A stretch of DNA of 64,000 nucleotides, from assembly GCA_048267965.1 (NCBI GenBank), contig JBLWWK010000007.1, positions 62,001-126,000 on the forward strand, in the 5' to 3' direction. The DNA comes from GCA-2705995 sp048267965. Lineage in GTDB: Bacteria; Bacteroidota; Bacteroidia; Flavobacteriales_G; Salibacteraceae. Position numbers and translations under genes: made by a program. Numbering within the stretch: the stretch's first letter is position 1; every line of letters begins with the position of its first letter. Positions 60,788 through 64,000 of this stretch are shown here, in pieces. The notes beneath the pieces are model-generated. The model saw only the letters and a list, made by a program, of their open reading frames with translations, was not told where the DNA came from and did not search any database.

Positions 60788-62104
60788 TTAATCTAATAAA
60801 GATTGTAGTGATTGATTTTGTAATTGCTGCGGAGAATTTAAGTAGTGCAGCTTTTGTTCGAATTGGTCTAGTTCAGGGTGGTTTTTTAGCTCCACATCGT
60901 CTCCAATACTTTCTAAAGCATCGAAAATTTGTAAAACGGTTAAATCAAGAATGTTCTTCTTGGGCAAATAAGAGGGGTCTTCTTTAGAAGCAACAGCGGT
61001 TTCTGCCAGTAAATCAGAAGCGATTAGCTGTTGAATGGCGCGTTGTGCAATGCGTATCGGAATATTAGCAGAATTGGCAATTTCATGGGCAGTTTTTGGC
61101 GATTGTCCGGTATTGTAGCTGGCTAAAACTTGACGAATAATGTAGAGATTAATCAGTTTCATGCTTTTCATGTTGAGGTCTTTCGCTTCTTGTTCTCGCT
61201 CAAACTGTTTTAAGTTTTGATTAGCAAAAGCAATTTCAGCACCCATAAGTACAATTAGCCAGCTAGTTTGCAGCCAAATTAAGAAAAGAGGCAGAGCAGC
61301 AAAACTTCCGTAAATGGCGTTGTATCTGGTCATGCCTACTTGAAAAGTAATGTAAGCCCACTCGAAAAGTTGAAAACTGGTTCCTGCAATTATACCTGCA
61401 ATAACAGCTGAAGTGATTTTCACTTTGGTGTTGGGCATAATCATGTAAAGGATCGAAAAAGCGGCCCAAATAAGAAGGTAGGGGGTGAGTCGGAATAAGA
61501 AATTGACAATAGGGCCAAAAAAGCCGAGAATCTCGAAAGAGGCCGCCAATTCTTCAAATTGAGCTTGTAGATAAATGGTAAAACTGCTGCTAATAATGAA
61601 TAAAATGGGCGAAATAAGCACCAGTGAGAAGTAGTCTGTAAACTTGCGAATCCAGCTGCGGCCTTTGGTAACTTGCCAGATATCGTTGAATGAAACTTCG
61701 ATGTTTCCCATCAATTTCATCACCGACCAGAGCAACAAAACCACCCCAAAACCTGCTACAACGCCTCCTTTGGTATTGTTGAGTAGAGAATCAGAAAACT
61801 CGATCACTCGCTGCCAAACATCGGCATTGTTGCTCGTTGAATTCATAATTCTTTTTCTAAGCTCATCTTCGAGGTTAAAACCTTTTGCAACACCAAAAAG
61901 CATGGCAATTACCGGAACAATCGAAAGCAAAGAATAAAAGGTAAGTGCCGAAGATCGTAACAAAAGATTGTCTTCGTTAAAGCCTCGAATAGAGATAATT
62001 AAGATGCGGAGTTGCTTGAAAACAAAGCGCGTCCATTTCGATTTAGATTCTAATGATTTCTTCCAAATTCCTTCGTTAATAAAATCGAGTACTTTCTTAA
62101 TCAT
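60788..62104 (-). CDS. YihY/BrkB family inner-membrane protein
   Basis: The protein has 438 residues. A membrane domain of six helices (about 40-310) carries LLRSSALTFYSLLSIVPVIAM at its start, which is the family signature, and IYGSFAALPLFLIWLQTSW near the end. The C-terminal 130 residues are soluble and helical, with a winged-helix-like region. Function is unsettled. It is followed 6 bases later by trmH. CACCTTTG, a -7-like variant, lies 16 bases before its start. Confidence 0.9.
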   Translation of the reverse strand: MIKKVLDFINEGIWKKSLESKSKWTRFVFKQLRILIISIRGFNEDNLLLRSSALTFYSLLSIVPVIAMLFGVAKGFNLEDELRKRIMNSTSNNADVWQRVIEFSDSLLNNTKGGVVAGFGVVLLLWSVMKLMGNIEVSFNDIWQVTKGRSWIRKFTDYFSLVLISPILFIISSSFTIYLQAQFEELAASFEILGFFGPIVNFLFRLTPYLLIWAAFSILYMIMPNTKVKITSAVIAGIIAGTSFQLFEWAYITFQVGMTRYNAIYGSFAALPLFLIWLQTSWLIVLMGAEIAFANQNLKQFEREQEAKDLNMKSMKLINLYIIRQVLASYNTGQSPKTAHEIANSANIPIRIAQRAIQQLIASDLLAETAVASKEDPSYLPKKNILDLTVLQIFDALESIGDDVELKNHPELDQFEQKLHYLNSPQQLQNQSLQSLLD

Positions 62105-62149
62105 TCTTCATCGCTTTTGGCAAAGGTGCAATTTACTCACTTCAAGTTA

Positions 62150-62157
62150 TAAATTTG
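62150..62157 (+). promoter_or_regulatory. -7 element 5 bases before the thioesterase ATG
   Basis: TAAATTTG (exact TAnnTTTG) ends 5 bases before the ATG at 62163, predicting a leaderless mRNA. Confidence 0.5.
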
Positions 62158-62162
62158 TATGC

Positions 62163-62606
62163 ATGCATAAGATTCTAGAGCAATACAATTCTTTCAACGA
62201 GTTTGGAAGAGCCCAAGAAATGTATTTCGAATACCACTCGCCTGGCAAGATTACTTACAAAATGACGGTGAAAAAAGAGCACATGGCCACACCGTTAGCC
62301 ATTCACGGAGGCGTTTTGGCCGCCATGATGGATGCCGTTTTAGGCGTTTCTGCCCTCAGTTTGGCTTGTGAAGACAATAACTTAGTAAGTACCGTTGAGT
62401 TTAAAATTAACTACCTACAACCCGCTATTCTAGGAGATGTTTTGGTAGGAACCGCCACCATTGAATCGAAAGGGAAAAGAATCATTATTGTGTCTGGTTC
62501 TATCGAAGCGGAGAATAGAAATGTGGTAGTAGCCAAAGGAATGGGAACCTTTAATGCTTATCCGCTTGAAAAAAGTGGAATTATTGAAGCGTTAAAAAAA
62601 GAGTAA
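62163..62606 (+). CDS. PaaI-family hotdog thioesterase
   Basis: The 147-residue protein from the ATG at 62163 is preferred because the longer frame is antisense to the YihY gene. It is a single hotdog domain with HGGVLAAMMDAVLGVSAL (catalytic Asp in MMDAV) and the later strand TVEFKINYLQPA. It hydrolyses acyl-CoA thioesters; the substrate is unknown. It is convergent with the plsC-like gene, 8 bases between. A dispersed 10-mer at 62444 encodes VGT. Confidence 0.9.
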   Translation: MHKILEQYNSFNEFGRAQEMYFEYHSPGKITYKMTVKKEHMATPLAIHGGVLAAMMDAVLGVSALSLACEDNNLVSTVEFKINYLQPAILGDVLVGTATIESKGKRIIIVSGSIEAENRNVVVAKGMGTFNAYPLEKSGIIEALKKE

Positions 62607-62614
62607 AAGATGAA

Positions 62615-63376
62615 TTAATCGTCTTTTGATGGTTTAAACTGGTACTGCTCGCTTTGCTCAATTCCATCCATAATTTGAGCTAAAATTGCATCGGCATCTG
62701 CTTGGTAATCAATCTCTAAAGGAGGTTTGAAACGCATGGTGATATTCACGCCTTTTTTCTTGAGCAGTAATCCTTTTTTGTCAAAAGCTCTTCTAAAACC
62801 GTTGATCACAATGGGAACCACAATGGGTTTACATTCTTTAATAATATGGGCGGTTCCTTTTCGACCTTGCTGAAAGGGCGTAGTGGTACCTTGTGGAAAG
62901 GTAATTACCCAGCCGTCTTTAATGGCTTCTACTACTTTTAATGAATCGTTCGGGTCTACTTCGCGTTGAATTTCTTTTCCTTTTTCTCGCCAAGTTCTTT
63001 TTACAAGAATGCCTCCAGCGTAAGAGAAAATGCGCGGGAGCAAACCAGATTTCATGGTTTCTTGTGCGGCAACAAAGTAAATTCTGATCTTAGGGCGAAG
63101 CAAATACAGCTTGTTGCCTAACTTATTTTTAAAACCGTTTTTAATGCTGGCAAATGCTAGAAACATGAGCGTTACATCGGCAAAGTAGGTTTGGTGATTA
63201 GAAACAAACAACACGTTTTTTTGAGGTAGATTTTTAATAATCTCCCAACCAATTAGTTCGGTTTCGTTCACTTTTTTGAAACGCCTGTGAGCCACCAACC
63301 CAAACACAACAAACATGAGTCGTTTTATAATCAAGAAATTGCCGAAAACATCGCGCTGAAATATTCGAAACCTCAT
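62615..63376 (-). CDS. 1-acyl-glycerol-3-phosphate acyltransferase family (PlsC-like)
   Basis: The 253-residue protein has a basic N-terminus with a hydrophobic helix, the acyltransferase motif SNHQTYFADV (about 60-69), FPQGTTTPF (about 155) and PIVVPIVINGF (about 185). The first motif spaces His and Asp by five residues (HQTYFAD), not four as in the usual NHX4D. This is a known variant in Bacteroidota, but it is atypical overall. It makes phosphatidic acid or a related lipid at the inner membrane. A TACTTTCG element lies 4 bases before the ATG. Confidence 0.88.
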   Translation of the reverse strand: MRFRIFQRDVFGNFLIIKRLMFVVFGLVAHRRFKKVNETELIGWEIIKNLPQKNVLFVSNHQTYFADVTLMFLAFASIKNGFKNKLGNKLYLLRPKIRIYFVAAQETMKSGLLPRIFSYAGGILVKRTWREKGKEIQREVDPNDSLKVVEAIKDGWVITFPQGTTTPFQQGRKGTAHIIKECKPIVVPIVINGFRRAFDKKGLLLKKKGVNITMRFKPPLEIDYQADADAILAQIMDGIEQSEQYQFKPSKDD

Positions 63377-63380
63377 AAGG

Positions 63381-63388
63381 CGAAAGTA
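63381..63388 (-). promoter_or_regulatory. -7 element variant 4 bases before the plsC-like ATG
   Basis: The minus strand reads TACTTTCG, one change from TAnnTTTG, ending 4 bases before the ATG. Confidence 0.35.
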
Positions 63389-63465
63389 GCATACTTATTA
63401 GGGATTGAAAAATGTGTTCCTACCAATATTCTTTAAATTTTAGCTTTTGTTTTCAACAAGGCCAT

Positions 63466-63473
63466 TAGTTTTG
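63466..63473 (+). promoter_or_regulatory. -7 promoter element of the serine hydrolase gene
   Basis: TAGTTTTG matches TAnnTTTG, 10 bases before the ATG. TTTTG lies 16 bases further upstream as a plausible -33 element. Confidence 0.5.
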
Positions 63474-63483
63474 CAGCCGCTTT

Positions 63484-64000
63484 ATGAACAAATACAGTCT
63501 TGCTTTTTTTCTGTTGGTAATTGGGTTGATTTTAGGGTGTGAACAGAAAGAAAAAAATCAGAAGGCCCTTTCGGTAGAAAAAGTAAAAAAGGTTGAGTTA
63601 ATCGATTTTTCATCTCAGCAAGAGGTGGCTTTTCAACAGTTTTTCGATTCACTGCACCGAGCAGGTATTTTAAACGGAAATGTACTCGTTTCGCAGCAAG
63701 ATAGTGTCTTTGCGGCTAGTTTTGGCTGGAAAGATTTTCGATCGAAAGATAGTTTACAGCTACATCATGTTTTTCAGTTGGCTTCGGTTTCTAAACCTTT
63801 AACGGCTTTTGGTGTAATGCTTTTGGTGCAAGGTGGTGATTTAGCGTTAGACGAAGATGTGCGGACTTATTTGCCAGATTTTCCTTACCAAGACATTACT
63901 ATTCGTCAGTTATTAGCTCACCGTTCGGGGTTGAGTAATTACATGTACATTACAGACAGCGCTTGGGTAAACCAAGAAGTTGCCATGTGTAACGCAGACG
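63484..64000 (+). CDS. Serine hydrolase (beta-lactamase class C-like), 3' end missing
   Basis: The first 172 codons of a lipoprotein (lipobox ILGC, Cys about 19) are present; the gene runs off the window. From about residue 55 the beta-lactamase/transpeptidase-like fold begins. The nucleophile motif SVSK (SxxK, Ser about 101) lies in QLASVSKPLTA, and LAHRSGL follows. It is a family with varied roles, including D,D-peptidase, esterase and true beta-lactamase. The YxN and KTG motifs would be beyond the edge. Confidence 0.85.
   Translation, partial: MNKYSLAFFLLVIGLILGCEQKEKNQKALSVEKVKKVELIDFSSQQEVAFQQFFDSLHRAGILNGNVLVSQQDSVFAASFGWKDFRSKDSLQLHHVFQLASVSKPLTAFGVMLLVQGGDLALDEDVRTYLPDFPYQDITIRQLLAHRSGLSNYMYITDSAWVNQEVAMCNAD

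Larger units (their letters stand above)
419..62453. repeat. Dispersed 10-mer GGTAGGAACC (22 perfect copies)
   Basis: Perfect copies on the + strand start at 6508, 17683, 18052, 27127, 31880, 41605, 46374, 49439, 51792, 54656, 60038 and 62444. Perfect copies as the reverse complement GGTTCCTACC start at 419, 1964, 19486, 31239, 32640, 36974, 40727, 42683, 53601 and 57548. Eight more sites keep GTAGGAACC only: 10493, 11270, 18336, 22360, 26301, 30398, 40611 and 44577. A second group changes only the eighth base (GGTAGGATCC or GGTAGGAGCC): 5118, 13752, 16111, 23208, 35634, 35949 and 48338. Copies sit inside genes of all kinds and rarely between genes. Confidence 0.95.

Noticed and set aside
419..62453. 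The repeated 10-mer as a by-product of a common VGT or VPT peptide motif
   Set aside because: It codes different peptides in both orientations and several frames, occurs in a terminator and a promoter region, and uses the same codons each time in unrelated proteins.
419..62453. The 10-mer as a Chi-like or KOPS-like polar signal
   Set aside because: Copies are split almost evenly (12 to 10) between strands over 62 kb, whereas such signals are strongly biased to one strand within a replication arm. The window alone cannot exclude that it spans an origin or terminus.
1..64000. CRISPR array, insertion sequence, prophage or toxin-antitoxin pair
   Set aside because: No regular repeat-spacer pattern, transposase, integrase or phage gene is present; gene content is ordinary chromosomal.

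Overview
The window looks like part of a Bacteroidota chromosome, most likely a marine or freshwater member of the Flavobacteriales. Genus cannot be told from the sequence. The evidence is a low-GC composition, TAnnTTTG-type -7 promoter elements, a type IX secretion C-terminal sorting domain, a TonB-dependent receptor with a carboxypeptidase-like N-terminal domain, an OlsF-type ornithine lipid synthase, and DUF1573, DUF4924, SpoIID and WG-repeat proteins. Coding density is high. I count about 53 protein genes, two of them cut by the window edges. I see no tRNA, rRNA, CRISPR array, insertion sequence or prophage. No stretch longer than 300 bases lacks a gene; the longest gaps (about 170-220 bases) hold promoters, terminators and one candidate small RNA.

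Layout. Positions 1-8.2 kb hold an AddB-like recombination nuclease, an aminotransferase, a DUF1573 protein, two small membrane proteins and valS. 8.2-16.8 kb holds a PiT phosphate transporter with a PhoU-like tail, a TonB receptor operon, a large T9SS-exported beta-propeller protein and a lipoprotein. 16.9-24.7 kb holds recG, envelope proteins, a tandem cluster of TRL-family lipoproteins and pheT. 24.7-31.6 kb is a divergent LPS inner-core sugar locus: kdnB-kdnA on one strand, and kdsB, kdsA, a transaldolase-CBS fusion and kdsC on the other. 31.7-38.2 kb holds redox, DNA repair and stress genes (FMN reductase, YpdA, exonuclease III, MscS, an RRM protein, hydrolase-OsmC, cardiolipin synthase). 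38.3-49.6 kb holds a WG-repeat protein with a TonB-like partner, an OmpH-like protein, a metallo-hydrolase, olsF and an SLC12-like transporter. 49.7-64 kb holds an S41 peptidase, comEC, SpoIID, lpxB, surE, MuiA-like, HAD, trmH, YihY, thioesterase and plsC genes, and the start of a serine hydrolase.

Two things stand out. First, the non-palindromic 10-mer GGTAGGAACC occurs 22 times perfectly, plus 8 more copies matching its last 9 bases. It lies on both strands, mostly inside unrelated genes, and is hundreds of times above a rough chance expectation. It behaves like a DNA-uptake or other genome-wide signal sequence. It is denser in recG (3), addB (2) and comEC (2), and two inverted near-copies build a terminator. 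Second, the Kdo8N locus contains every Kdo-forming step except a recognisable arabinose-5-phosphate isomerase (KdsD). In its place is a divergent transaldolase/F6P-aldolase domain fused to a KdsD-type CBS pair, which suggests a non-canonical route to arabinose 5-phosphate or a new regulator of it.

Several genes also have a -7 element only 4-5 bases before the ATG, which suggests leaderless transcripts.
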